The position numbers were made by a program, and so were the translations under genes. From Pyramidobacter sp. (GTDB lineage Bacteria; Synergistota; Synergistia; Synergistales; Dethiosulfovibrionaceae): 8,061 nucleotides of DNA. The notes beneath the pieces were generated by a model. That model was not told the origin of the DNA and did no database searches. It worked only from the letters and a program-made list of their open reading frames with translations. The stretch covers positions 1 through 8,061 of the forward strand of contig JAGAYQ010000362.1 of assembly GCA_017940445.1 (NCBI GenBank), given 5' to 3'. Shown one piece after another: positions 1 through 5,889 of the stretch (position 1 is its first letter; each line of letters starts with the position of its first letter).

Positions 1-1283
1 TCTTCTTCCATCGGCGCGTCGGTGCTGCCGGCCATGACAAGACCGGTGTCCCAGAGGGCGCGGAACGGATAGGCCTGGAGGACGCGCCTGGCGCCGAGGC
101 GCAGCGGGGCCATGACGCGGTCGGTGTAGCACTGGCAGGGCTGCACGTCGAGCACGACGCCGATCTTCGTCAGCCGCTCGCGCAGATCAGCCGGGCAGAC
201 GATGACGTGGACGAAGCGGTAGGGCAGACGCGGCTGTCCCAGCTCGGCGATCACGCGCTCTACGGCGCGGGCTGCCTGTTCGATGGCGGCGTCGCCGATC
301 ATGTGGATCTGCACCTGGATGCCGCGCTTCTGAGCTTCGTACAGCGTGCGGAACAGTTCTTCGTCGTCGTGGTTGGGCACGCCGCACGTCTCGGGCATAT
401 CGTCGAACGGCTCGCGCATAAAGCAGGTATGTCCGCCGAGCGTGCCGTCCATGAAGATCTTCAGGCCGCCGTACATGATCTGATCGCTGCCGAGGCCGGA
501 ACGGAACGTGAACTCGGGCAGGCGGTCGTGATAGCAGATCACGCGCACCGGCAGACGGCCGGCCTCAGCCAGGTCCTGCCAGGTGAACAGCTCTTCCCCG
601 AGAGCGTACTTGGGCGCGTCGCAGGCGTGTCCGCAGGTGATGCCGCGCGAGGCCATGATCAGCGTGGCTTTTTCCATCACGGCGGTCAGTTTGGCGGGCG
701 TTTCGTACTCGGCCGCGACGGTCTCGATGATCGGCGAAGCGCCGCCCTCAGTCATCACGCCGGTGACCTTGCCGTCCGGACCGCGCAGCACGTAAGGATC
801 AGTCGAGTCGCAGAGCCCGCTTTCGCGCATGGCGCGCGAGTTGGCGACGTGACGGTGGCCGCAGTAGCGGCTGAGGATGACGGGGTTGTCGAGGCCGAGT
901 GAATCGAGCCATTCCATGCTGGGCGGCGTCGTCACGGGCCAGGCCATTTCGTTGTAGTTGATGGCGCGGATCCAGGCGCCGGGGCCCACTTCGGCCGCAC
1001 GCGCGCGCAGCATGGCGGCCGTCTCGTCGAGCGAGCGCACGCTGAGCAGGTTGACGTACAGATTCTGGCGTGCGAACGCCGTGAGGTGCAGATGTCCGTC
1101 GCTCATGCCGGGCATCATCATGTTTTCGCCGTAATCGGCGACTTCCGCTTCAGGATACGCCGCGCACGCCTCCGCATATCCGCCTACGAACACGAAGCGC
1201 CCGCCGCTGACGACGGCGGCTTCCGCCCGGGGGCGGTCAGGATCGCCTGTCCAGATGCGGGCACGGATCAAAAGATCTTTCAT
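1..1283 (-). CDS. Amidohydrolase family 3 (YtcJ-like) metal-dependent hydrolase, C-terminus cut by the window edge
   Basis: Reading the minus strand from the ATG at 1283-1281 gives 427 codons without a stop, continuing past base 1. Members of this family are usually somewhat over 500 residues, so perhaps 100 residues are missing. The N-terminus has the small beta-sandwich part (about residues 1-58), then the metal-binding strand with DGHLH (His64, His66). Other hallmarks in order are GLKIFMDGTLGG (Lys275, Asp279), QIHMIGD (His327), RFVHVIVCP (His359) and the metal/catalytic Asp in GSTDAPM (Asp422). These define the amidohydrolase_3 TIM barrel seen in YtcJ and N-substituted formamide deformylase. 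The enzymes hydrolyse C-N bonds of amides, but the substrate cannot be told from sequence. There is no signal peptide, so it is cytoplasmic. A purine-rich AAAGGCGG lies about 10 bases upstream of the start. It is divergent from a GntR regulator, which may control it. Family assignment is firm; the specific reaction is unknown. Confidence 0.93.
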   Translation of the reverse strand, partial: MKDLLIRARIWTGDPDRPRAEAAVVSGGRFVFVGGYAEACAAYPEAEVADYGENMMMPGMSDGHLHLTAFARQNLYVNLLSVRSLDETAAMLRARAAEVGPGAWIRAINYNEMAWPVTTPPSMEWLDSLGLDNPVILSRYCGHRHVANSRAMRESGLCDSTDPYVLRGPDGKVTGVMTEGGASPIIETVAAEYETPAKLTAVMEKATLIMASRGITCGHACDAPKYALGEELFTWQDLAEAGRLPVRVICYHDRLPEFTFRSGLGSDQIMYGGLKIFMDGTLGGHTCFMREPFDDMPETCGVPNHDDEELFRTLYEAQKRGIQVQIHMIGDAAIEQAARAVERVIAELGQPRLPYRFVHVIVCPADLRERLTKIGVVLDVQPCQCYTDRVMAPLRLGARRVLQAYPFRALWDTGLVMAGSTDAPMEE

Positions 1284-1331
1284 CGTTGAGGTTCCGCCTT
1301 TCTGGTATTTTTTGACCAAATGCTTTTCAGA

Positions 1332-1337
1332 ATTTTA
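1332..1337 (-). promoter_or_regulatory. Possible -10 element for the amidohydrolase gene
   Basis: On the minus strand TAAAAT (5 of 6 to TATAAT) lies about 50 bases before the amidohydrolase start. The hexamer 17 bases further upstream (TAGCAT) is a poor -35. The AT-rich setting supports a promoter here, but the exact site is a guess. Confidence 0.3.
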
Positions 1338-1348
1338 CAACAATCGCG

Positions 1349-1374
1349 TCATAAATGCTATCTCCGATTTATGA
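1349..1374. promoter_or_regulatory. Perfect inverted repeat in the divergent promoter region, candidate operator
   Basis: TCATAAAT (1349-1356) is repeated in inverted form as ATTTATGA (1367-1374), with a 10-base spacer. It sits in the 246-bp gap between the divergent amidohydrolase and GntR genes, just upstream of the possible amidohydrolase -10. Dyads in this position are commonly bound by a dimeric regulator, and the adjacent GntR protein is the natural candidate. The dyad is directly visible; its role is inference. Confidence 0.45.
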
Positions 1375-1452
1375 AATTTCTCCCTGACATTCCCGCCAGT
1401 TATATGAGGAATCTGAGCGCGGCGCGATCCGCCGGTTCAGGCCCAAAAGGTG

Positions 1453-1458
1453 TATAAT
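1453..1458 (+). promoter_or_regulatory. Candidate -10 box for the GntR-MATE operon
   Basis: A perfect TATAAT stands 71 bases before the GntR start codon and is preceded directly by GGTG. No convincing -35 lies 16-18 bases upstream (the region reads as GC-rich CGCCGG), so the promoter may depend on an activator or on the TG just upstream. It is the only consensus -10 on this strand in the gap. Confidence 0.5.
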
Positions 1459-1529
1459 CGCCGTAATATCGATTTTTCGCCCGAGCTCCCGGCGGGCTTC
1501 ATCCCTTTTTCCACTTCACGGAGGCTTTT

Positions 1530-2207
1530 ATGAAAGACACCGCACATCCGGCGCCGACCGCGGCGGATTCCGTATACCGGCAGCTGAAAAAACAGATCAT
1601 CGCGAGATGCCGTCAGCCTGGCGACCGCCTGCGCGAGGAGACGATCGCCAAGGAGCTCGACGTGAGCCGCACCCCTGTGCGCGAGGCGATCCGCCGACTC
1701 ACCGCGGAAGGGCTCGCGACGCTGATCCCCAACGCGGGCGCGCGCCTCGTCCGCCCCACGCGCGAGGAGATCGTCGACACGTATGAAGTCCGCGAACATC
1801 TTGAATGCCTGGCCGCGCGCAAGGCGGCCGCTTCCGTCACGCCGGAGCAGCTTGACGCGCTGCAGGCGCTGATCGACGAGGAAGAGCGCATTTTTGAGGA
1901 GAAGAATTTCGAAGCGTACCTCGACGTGAACAACCGCTTTCACCGCACGCTTGCCGCAGCCTCGGGAAATCCGGTCCTGGCGGGGGTCATCGGCAATCTG
2001 GCGACGAGGACGAGCGTGTTCATGCTCTTTTACGACACGTTTTTCGACATGCAGACCAATCCCAGCCTCGACGAGCACCGCGCGCTGCTCAAGGCGCTGC
2101 GTGCGCATGACGGCGAGCGGGCGGCACAGCTGATGAAGGTGCACCTCACGCTGTCGGCCACGTCGCTGCAGAGCGGCGAGAGCGAAGCCAGGGAGGCGGG
2201 TGCATGA
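1530..2207 (+). CDS. GntR family transcriptional regulator, FadR subfamily with FCD ligand-binding domain
   Basis: This 225-residue protein has the usual FadR-group length and layout. The N-terminal winged helix-turn-helix is about residues 13-78, with the recognition-helix signature DVSRTPVREAIRRL and the wing in NAGARLV. An all-helical FCD domain covers about 86-215. The FCD metal site follows the pattern (D/N)-x3-His-...-His-x21-His: Asn134, His138, His183 and His205. The first ligand is Asn rather than the more usual Asp. FCD domains bind small carboxylates such as organic or fatty acids, often through the metal. A GGAGG at 1520-1524, 5 bases before the ATG, supports this start. Its TGA overlaps the ATG of the MATE gene (ATGA), so the two are translationally coupled. 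It is divergent from the amidohydrolase. It probably represses or activates these neighbours and itself from the intergenic dyads. The ligand is unknown. Confidence 0.93.
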   Translation: MKDTAHPAPTAADSVYRQLKKQIIARCRQPGDRLREETIAKELDVSRTPVREAIRRLTAEGLATLIPNAGARLVRPTREEIVDTYEVREHLECLAARKAAASVTPEQLDALQALIDEEERIFEEKNFEAYLDVNNRFHRTLAAASGNPVLAGVIGNLATRTSVFMLFYDTFFDMQTNPSLDEHRALLKALRAHDGERAAQLMKVHLTLSATSLQSGESEAREAGA

Positions 2208-3568
2208 GACGGGCCGAGTACGTTTCCGACTTCACGCGAGGCAGCGTGATGCGGCAGCTCGTCGTCTTCTCGCTGCCTCTGTTCCTCTCGAATCTTCTGC
2301 AGATCGTCTACAACATGGTGGATATGGTCATCGTCGGCCAGTCGCTCGGCAAAGTGGGCCTCTCGGCCGTATCCGTCGGCGGCGACGTGACCAATTTTCT
2401 GACTTTCGTCGCGATGGGATTTTCCAACGCCGGGCAGGTGATCATCGCGCAGTATCTCGGTGCCGGCCGCAGCCGCGACGTGGGGCGCTTCATCGGCACG
2501 ATGTTCGCCTTCCTCGCCCTGCTCTCTGTCCTGCTGGGCGGGACCGCCCTGACGTTCAGACGCTCCATCCTGGGCCTGATGAACACGCCCGCGGAAGCGT
2601 TCGCACAGGCCCTGTCCTATTCCACGATCTGCATGGCAGGGCTGCCCTTCATCTACGGCTACAATGCCGTCAGCGCCGTGCTGCGCGGCATGGGCGACTC
2701 GAAGCATCCGTTCGTGTTCATCAGCGTGGCCGCCCTGCTCAACGTGGCGCTCGACCTGCTGTTCGTCATGGGGCTGGACATGGGAGCGGGCGGCGCAGCA
2801 CTGGCAACGGTGATCAGCCAGGGCGTCAGCTTCGTTTCCTGCGCCGCTTTCACGCTGCGCCGCCGCGAACAGTTCGGCGTCGACGTGAGCGCGCGCGATT
2901 TCACCCATCTCGATAAGCCCATGCTGAGCGCTCTCGTCGGCCTCGGCGTGCCGATGGCCATCCGCAGCGCCGCGATCTCTTCAAGCAAGATGTTCGTCAA
3001 CTCGTGGATCAACTCGTACGGCGTCGCCGTGTCGGCCTTCGCGGGCATCGCCAACAAGATCGCCAGCGTCAGCAACCTGCTCTCGAACGCGCTGATCACC
3101 GCCGGCTCGTCAATGGTCGGGCAGAACATCGGCGCGCGGACCTACGAGCGCGTGCTCAAGGTGATGCTCTCCGTCGGCACATTGTCGTTCAGTATCGCCA
3201 CCGTGATGGCGGTACTGCTGTTCAGCTTCCCGCAGCAGATCTTCAGCTTCTTCACCACCGACGCCGACGTGATCGCCATCGGCTTGAAGTATCTGCCCAT
3301 CGGTGCGCTGCTGTTCTACGGGGCGGCCTCGCGCGCGCCCGCCAACGCGCTTGTCAACGGCAGCGGCAACTACGCCGCCAACTTCGCCACCGCCATCCTC
3401 GACGGCATCGTCCTGCGCATCGGCCTGGCGCTGCTGTTCGGACTGAGCTTCGGCATGAAGCACTACGGCTTCTGGCTGGGCGACGCCGTCGCCGGCTTCA
3501 CGCCCATCTTCATCGCCGCATACCTTTACATAAAAGGCAGCTGGAAGAAGTCGGAAGTGGTGAAGTAA
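2204..3568 (+). CDS. MATE family multidrug/toxic compound efflux transporter
   Basis: The 454-residue product has the length and 12-helix hydrophobic pattern of MATE exporters, arranged as two six-helix MatE halves (about 15-215 and 240-445). Characteristic stretches are the TM1 segment LQIVYNMVDMVIVGQ (Asp40), the loop LRGMGDSKHPF near 160-170, the start of the second half at VGLGVPMAIR, and GQNIGAR near 307-312. These inner-membrane antiporters use a Na+ or H+ gradient to expel cationic drugs, metabolites or siderophores. Which ion and substrate apply here cannot be read from sequence. The start overlaps the GntR stop by 4 bp, with GGGAGG at 2191-2196 as ribosome site. Co-expression with a metabolite-sensing regulator suggests it exports a compound that the regulator detects, perhaps linked to the amidohydrolase. 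No clear terminator follows it. Confidence 0.94.
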   Translation: MRRAEYVSDFTRGSVMRQLVVFSLPLFLSNLLQIVYNMVDMVIVGQSLGKVGLSAVSVGGDVTNFLTFVAMGFSNAGQVIIAQYLGAGRSRDVGRFIGTMFAFLALLSVLLGGTALTFRRSILGLMNTPAEAFAQALSYSTICMAGLPFIYGYNAVSAVLRGMGDSKHPFVFISVAALLNVALDLLFVMGLDMGAGGAALATVISQGVSFVSCAAFTLRRREQFGVDVSARDFTHLDKPMLSALVGLGVPMAIRSAAISSSKMFVNSWINSYGVAVSAFAGIANKIASVSNLLSNALITAGSSMVGQNIGARTYERVLKVMLSVGTLSFSIATVMAVLLFSFPQQIFSFFTTDADVIAIGLKYLPIGALLFYGAASRAPANALVNGSGNYAANFATAILDGIVLRIGLALLFGLSFGMKHYGFWLGDAVAGFTPIFIAAYLYIKGSWKKSEVVK

Positions 3569-3610
3569 CGTCCCGATAAATCTTTATCTTCAAATTCCAC
3601 CGTTAATAGG

Positions 3611-3639
3611 TTGAATAATAGCTATTTTTATAGTATTAT
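3611..3639 (+). promoter_or_regulatory. Promoter of the toxin-antitoxin operon
   Basis: TTGAAT (3611-3616, 4 of 6 to the -35 consensus), a 17-base spacer and TATTAT (3634-3639, 5 of 6 to the -10) form a good sigma-70 type promoter. It lies 21 bases before the antitoxin ATG, in a very AT-rich stretch. A GGGGGG ribosome site (3647-3652) stands between it and the start. Confidence 0.65.
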
Positions 3640-3641
3640 TC
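3613..3641. promoter_or_regulatory. Near-perfect palindrome overlapping the TA promoter, candidate autoregulatory operator
   Basis: GAATAATA (3613-3620) pairs with TATTATTC (3634-3641), and inside it CTAT (3622-3625) pairs with ATAG (3630-3633) around TTTT. Only G3621 is unmatched. The palindrome covers both promoter hexamers. Phd/YefM antitoxins repress their own operons by binding such palindromes, so this is very probably the antitoxin operator. The repeat is visible; binding is inferred from the family. Confidence 0.65.
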
Positions 3642-3660
3642 TATCAGGGGGGTATGAACC

Positions 3661-3903
3661 ATGATTCTTGATTCCAACACAATGATCTCCATCACTGATG
3701 CCAATCAGAACTTTTCCCGCGTGGCCCGGCTGGTCGATCAGTACGGCACCGCCGTGATCATGAAGAACAATGTCCCGCGTTACCTGGTGATCGATTTTGC
3801 CAAAGCTGATGCAGACCGCGAAGCGTCCGACGCCGAAGTCGAAGCAGTCTCGAACGCTCTCATCGCCCGAAACCGTCAGGCATACGAAGTGCTCGCACAA
3901 TGA
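3661..3903 (+). CDS. Type II antitoxin, Phd/YefM family
   Basis: This 80-residue protein has the typical Phd/YefM length. The N-terminal part (about 1-47) carries the DNA-binding fold signature: ISITDANQNFSRVARLV followed by a strand/turn such as AVIMKNNVPRYLVIDF, the counterpart of the family's ...viitrngkpvavl pattern. The C-terminal part (about 48-80) is charged and helical, as expected for the segment that wraps and neutralises the toxin. The ATG follows GGGGGG by 8 bases. Its TGA overlaps the toxin ATG by 4 bp, so antitoxin is made first and the toxin is coupled to it. It should bind the palindrome over its own promoter, alone and better with the toxin. By rough hand count its GC is about 54%, against about 65% in the MATE gene, which suggests acquisition by transfer. 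Confidence 0.9.
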   Translation: MILDSNTMISITDANQNFSRVARLVDQYGTAVIMKNNVPRYLVIDFAKADADREASDAEVEAVSNALIARNRQAYEVLAQ

Positions 3904-4280
3904 TTTACCTCTCACGCCGCCACGTCCTGGCACTTCACAGGCTCCTCCTTGAAAAATTTGGCGGTACTGACGGCGTTCGTGATGAGGGACTTCTCGATTC
4001 GGCGCTGTCGGCACCGTTCCAAACGTTTGCCGGTCAGGCGCTCTATCCGGACGTGATCGAGAAAGCTGCAGCCCTTTGCTGGGGTCTTGTCAGAAATCAT
4101 CCCTTTCTCGATGGGAATAAGCGCATCGGCGCCCACGTCATGCTCATTTTTCTGGAACTGAACGGCTGCCGGCTGCGCTACTCCCAGGAAGAGCTGATAC
4201 ACGAGATCCTGGCGCTTGCTGACGGTACGCTTCAGCGAGAGGATCTGTCGCGATGGCTGAAGGAACGGATAGTGCAGTAA
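3900..4280 (+). CDS. doc: Death-on-curing (Doc) family toxin with Fic fold
   Basis: The 126-residue protein matches Doc toxins in length (Doc of phage P1 has 126). The Fic-type motif HPFLDGNKR is at 67-75 (His67, Asp71, Asn73, Lys74, Arg75), followed by IGAHVMLIFLELNG. The N-terminal GVRDEGLLDSALSAP is also typical of chromosomal Doc homologues. Doc of phage P1 uses this motif to phosphorylate elongation factor EF-Tu and stop translation, unlike canonical Fic AMPylators with HPFxxGNGR. Lys74 in place of the second motif glycine and the absence of a second Arg just after the motif put this protein on the Doc side. All motif residues are present, so it is probably active. It overlaps the antitoxin by 4 bp and ends 7 bases before a strong terminator. 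GC is about 55%. Confidence 0.92.
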   Translation: MIYLSRRHVLALHRLLLEKFGGTDGVRDEGLLDSALSAPFQTFAGQALYPDVIEKAAALCWGLVRNHPFLDGNKRIGAHVMLIFLELNGCRLRYSQEELIHEILALADGTLQREDLSRWLKERIVQ

Positions 4281-4287
4281 TACGCTT

Positions 4288-4322
4288 GCCGCGCTCTGCT
4301 GACTGTGGAGCGCGGCTTTTTT
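4288..4322 (+). terminator. Rho-independent terminator of the toxin-antitoxin operon
   Basis: GCCGCGCTC (4288-4296) and GAGCGCGGC (4308-4316) form a perfect 9-bp GC-rich stem with an 11-base loop, followed at once by six T. It begins 8 bases after the toxin stop codon and isolates the cassette from the symporter gene. Confidence 0.93.
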
Positions 4323-4345
4323 GTGCATAAAAATCAGTTTTTGTC

Positions 4346-4374
4346 TTGCAAAATTTTCGTCTTCGATGTAACAT
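4346..4374 (+). promoter_or_regulatory. Candidate promoter of the symporter-DUF362 operon
   Basis: TTGCAA (4346-4351), a 17-base spacer and TAACAT (4369-4374, preceded by ATG) give a moderate sigma-70 match (4 of 6 in each box). A leader of roughly 65-70 bases would follow. That leader contains a weak AGCCG/CGGCT pairing (4391-4395 with 4409-4413). No other good promoter was seen in the gap. Confidence 0.4.
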
Positions 4375-4448
4375 CACTGTGCAGAACTAAAGCCGCCGCA
4401 GTATGACACGGCTGGTTCAAATTTTTTTGGAGAGTTGGGGGCATCATT

Positions 4449-5885
4449 ATGGGTATTGTGATCGCGGTCATCGTTGCCTACATGGCGCTGATGCTGTTTA
4501 TCGGCTGGCGGGCTTCAAAGAGCGTGAAGTCGTCGAAGGACTATCTGATCGGCGGCAGGCGTTTCGGCGTGCTGCTCACCTCGATGGCGCATCAGGCCGC
4601 AGGGCTGAGCGGATGGCTGTTCACGGCCTGGTCGGCTCAGGTGGCCGGCATGGGGCTGGCTGCTGTGTGGACTTCGATCTCGTCGGGCTTTGCGCCGTTC
4701 GTCAACTTCTTCGCGCTGGCCAAAAAGGTGAGCCGCTTCACGGCGCTTTCGGGCGCGAAGAGCTTCATCGATCTGCTTGAGGCCCGCTACTACGATGAGG
4801 ATAAGAAGTTCATCCGCTTCATCTCGGCCGTGATCATCTTCATCTCGATCACGGTATACATGGCGTCGCAGTTCATGGCTGCGGGCACGACGTTCAAGGT
4901 CATCCTCGGCTGGGATTACAAGTGGGCGATCATCCTCGCCACTCTGATCGTCACGCTCTACACGTCGGCAGGCGGCTTCCTCGCCGTGGTCTGGACCGAC
5001 TTCATCCAGGGGATTCTGATGATCTTTGCCGTGCTCGTGGGCACGTATGTGGTGTTTAATCAGGTGGGCGGCGTCAGCGACATTTTCGCCGCGGTGGCAA
5101 AGGTCAATCCGGCCAAGATGAACATCTGGATCAACCCGCTGACGATCGTCGGCCTGCTCTCGGCCGGTCTGCTCGGCTACATGGGCCAGCCGCAGCTGGT
5201 GCAGATGTTCATGGGCATGGAAAATCCCAACGACTCGCGCAAGTCGGCGATGGTAGCCGGCTGCACCGGCGTGTTCATGCTGTTCGTGACGCTGTTCATC
5301 AACATGGCCTGCACGGTGCTGTTCCCCGATTCCGCTGACAAGAACACGAACTTCATCCAGCTGATCATGACCTACACGCCCAAGTTCCTCGTCGGCGTGG
5401 TCACGGCGGCCATCCTTGCCGCGGTCATGTCGTCGGCCGACGCGCTGATGCACGTGGTGAACACGACGGTGTGTCAGGATTTTTACAACAAGATGATCAA
5501 AAAGGGTCAGGCTGATGACCGTTCCGTGGTCCGCGTGGGCCGCGTCACGGCGCTGGTAGTCGGCGTCGCGGCGGTGTGGATCGCGTTCAACCCGTTCGAG
5601 GGCATCCTCTGGGTCAACTGGTGGGCGTGGGGCGGTCTTTCCACGTTCGCGCCGGTGATCCTGCTGGGTCTGTACTGGAAGCGCGCCACGCGCGAGGGCG
5701 CGATCGCAGGTCTGATCGGCGGCTTCGCGGGCTCGGCCTGGTGGTTCGCGGCCGGATATTACAAGATCCTGCACCTCACGTTCGTGGCCTTCTTCGTGGC
5801 AGGCATCCTTGAGGTGATCGTCAGTCTGGTCACGAAGGAGCCGCCCGAGCGCGTGCAGAAGATGGTCGAGCAGCTGAAGGACTAG
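4449..5885 (+). CDS. Sodium:solute symporter (SSS family, PutP-like)
   Basis: The product has 478 residues, the usual SSS size, with about 12-13 hydrophobic helices. It resembles proline permease PutP: SGWLFTAW near 54-61, the conserved YTSAGGFLAVVWTDFIQG (171-188), GYMGQPQLVQMFMG (243-256), and the helix with the sodium-site serines AAVMSSAD (Ser328, Ser329). It should import a small organic solute with Na+ across the inner membrane. Proline, other amino acids or organic acids are possible, but the substrate is not determined. The PutP residue Asp55 (in ASDMSGW), important for Na+ and proline transport there, aligns with Gly52 (AAGLSGW), so coupling or substrate probably differs from true PutP. 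The ATG at 4449 follows GGGGG (4437-4441) by 7 bases. The DUF362 gene begins 4 bases after its stop, which indicates one operon. Confidence 0.93.
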   Translation: MGIVIAVIVAYMALMLFIGWRASKSVKSSKDYLIGGRRFGVLLTSMAHQAAGLSGWLFTAWSAQVAGMGLAAVWTSISSGFAPFVNFFALAKKVSRFTALSGAKSFIDLLEARYYDEDKKFIRFISAVIIFISITVYMASQFMAAGTTFKVILGWDYKWAIILATLIVTLYTSAGGFLAVVWTDFIQGILMIFAVLVGTYVVFNQVGGVSDIFAAVAKVNPAKMNIWINPLTIVGLLSAGLLGYMGQPQLVQMFMGMENPNDSRKSAMVAGCTGVFMLFVTLFINMACTVLFPDSADKNTNFIQLIMTYTPKFLVGVVTAAILAAVMSSADALMHVVNTTVCQDFYNKMIKKGQADDRSVVRVGRVTALVVGVAAVWIAFNPFEGILWVNWWAWGGLSTFAPVILLGLYWKRATREGAIAGLIGGFAGSAWWFAAGYYKILHLTFVAFFVAGILEVIVSLVTKEPPERVQKMVEQLKD

Positions 5886-5889
5886 TCCT

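Noticed and set aside
207..902. A 231-codon open frame on the plus strand opposite the amidohydrolase
   Set aside because: The minus strand here encodes an unbroken amidohydrolase with all metal ligands, so this is its shadow.
2030..2908. A 292-codon minus-strand frame across the GntR/MATE junction
   Set aside because: It spans two well-supported genes and has a low-complexity His/Glu/Arg composition; no start context was seen.
3575..3588. GATAAA-TC-TTTATC dyad after the MATE stop as a terminator
   Set aside because: It has a 2-base loop, an AT-only stem apart from its ends, and no T tract, so termination is unlikely; read-through toward the toxin-antitoxin operon cannot be excluded.
4515..5774. 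A 419-codon open frame antisense to the symporter gene
   Set aside because: Its product is rich in His, Arg, Asp and Glu with no domain pattern, as expected from the complement of high-GC coding DNA. The symporter frame has full family motifs.
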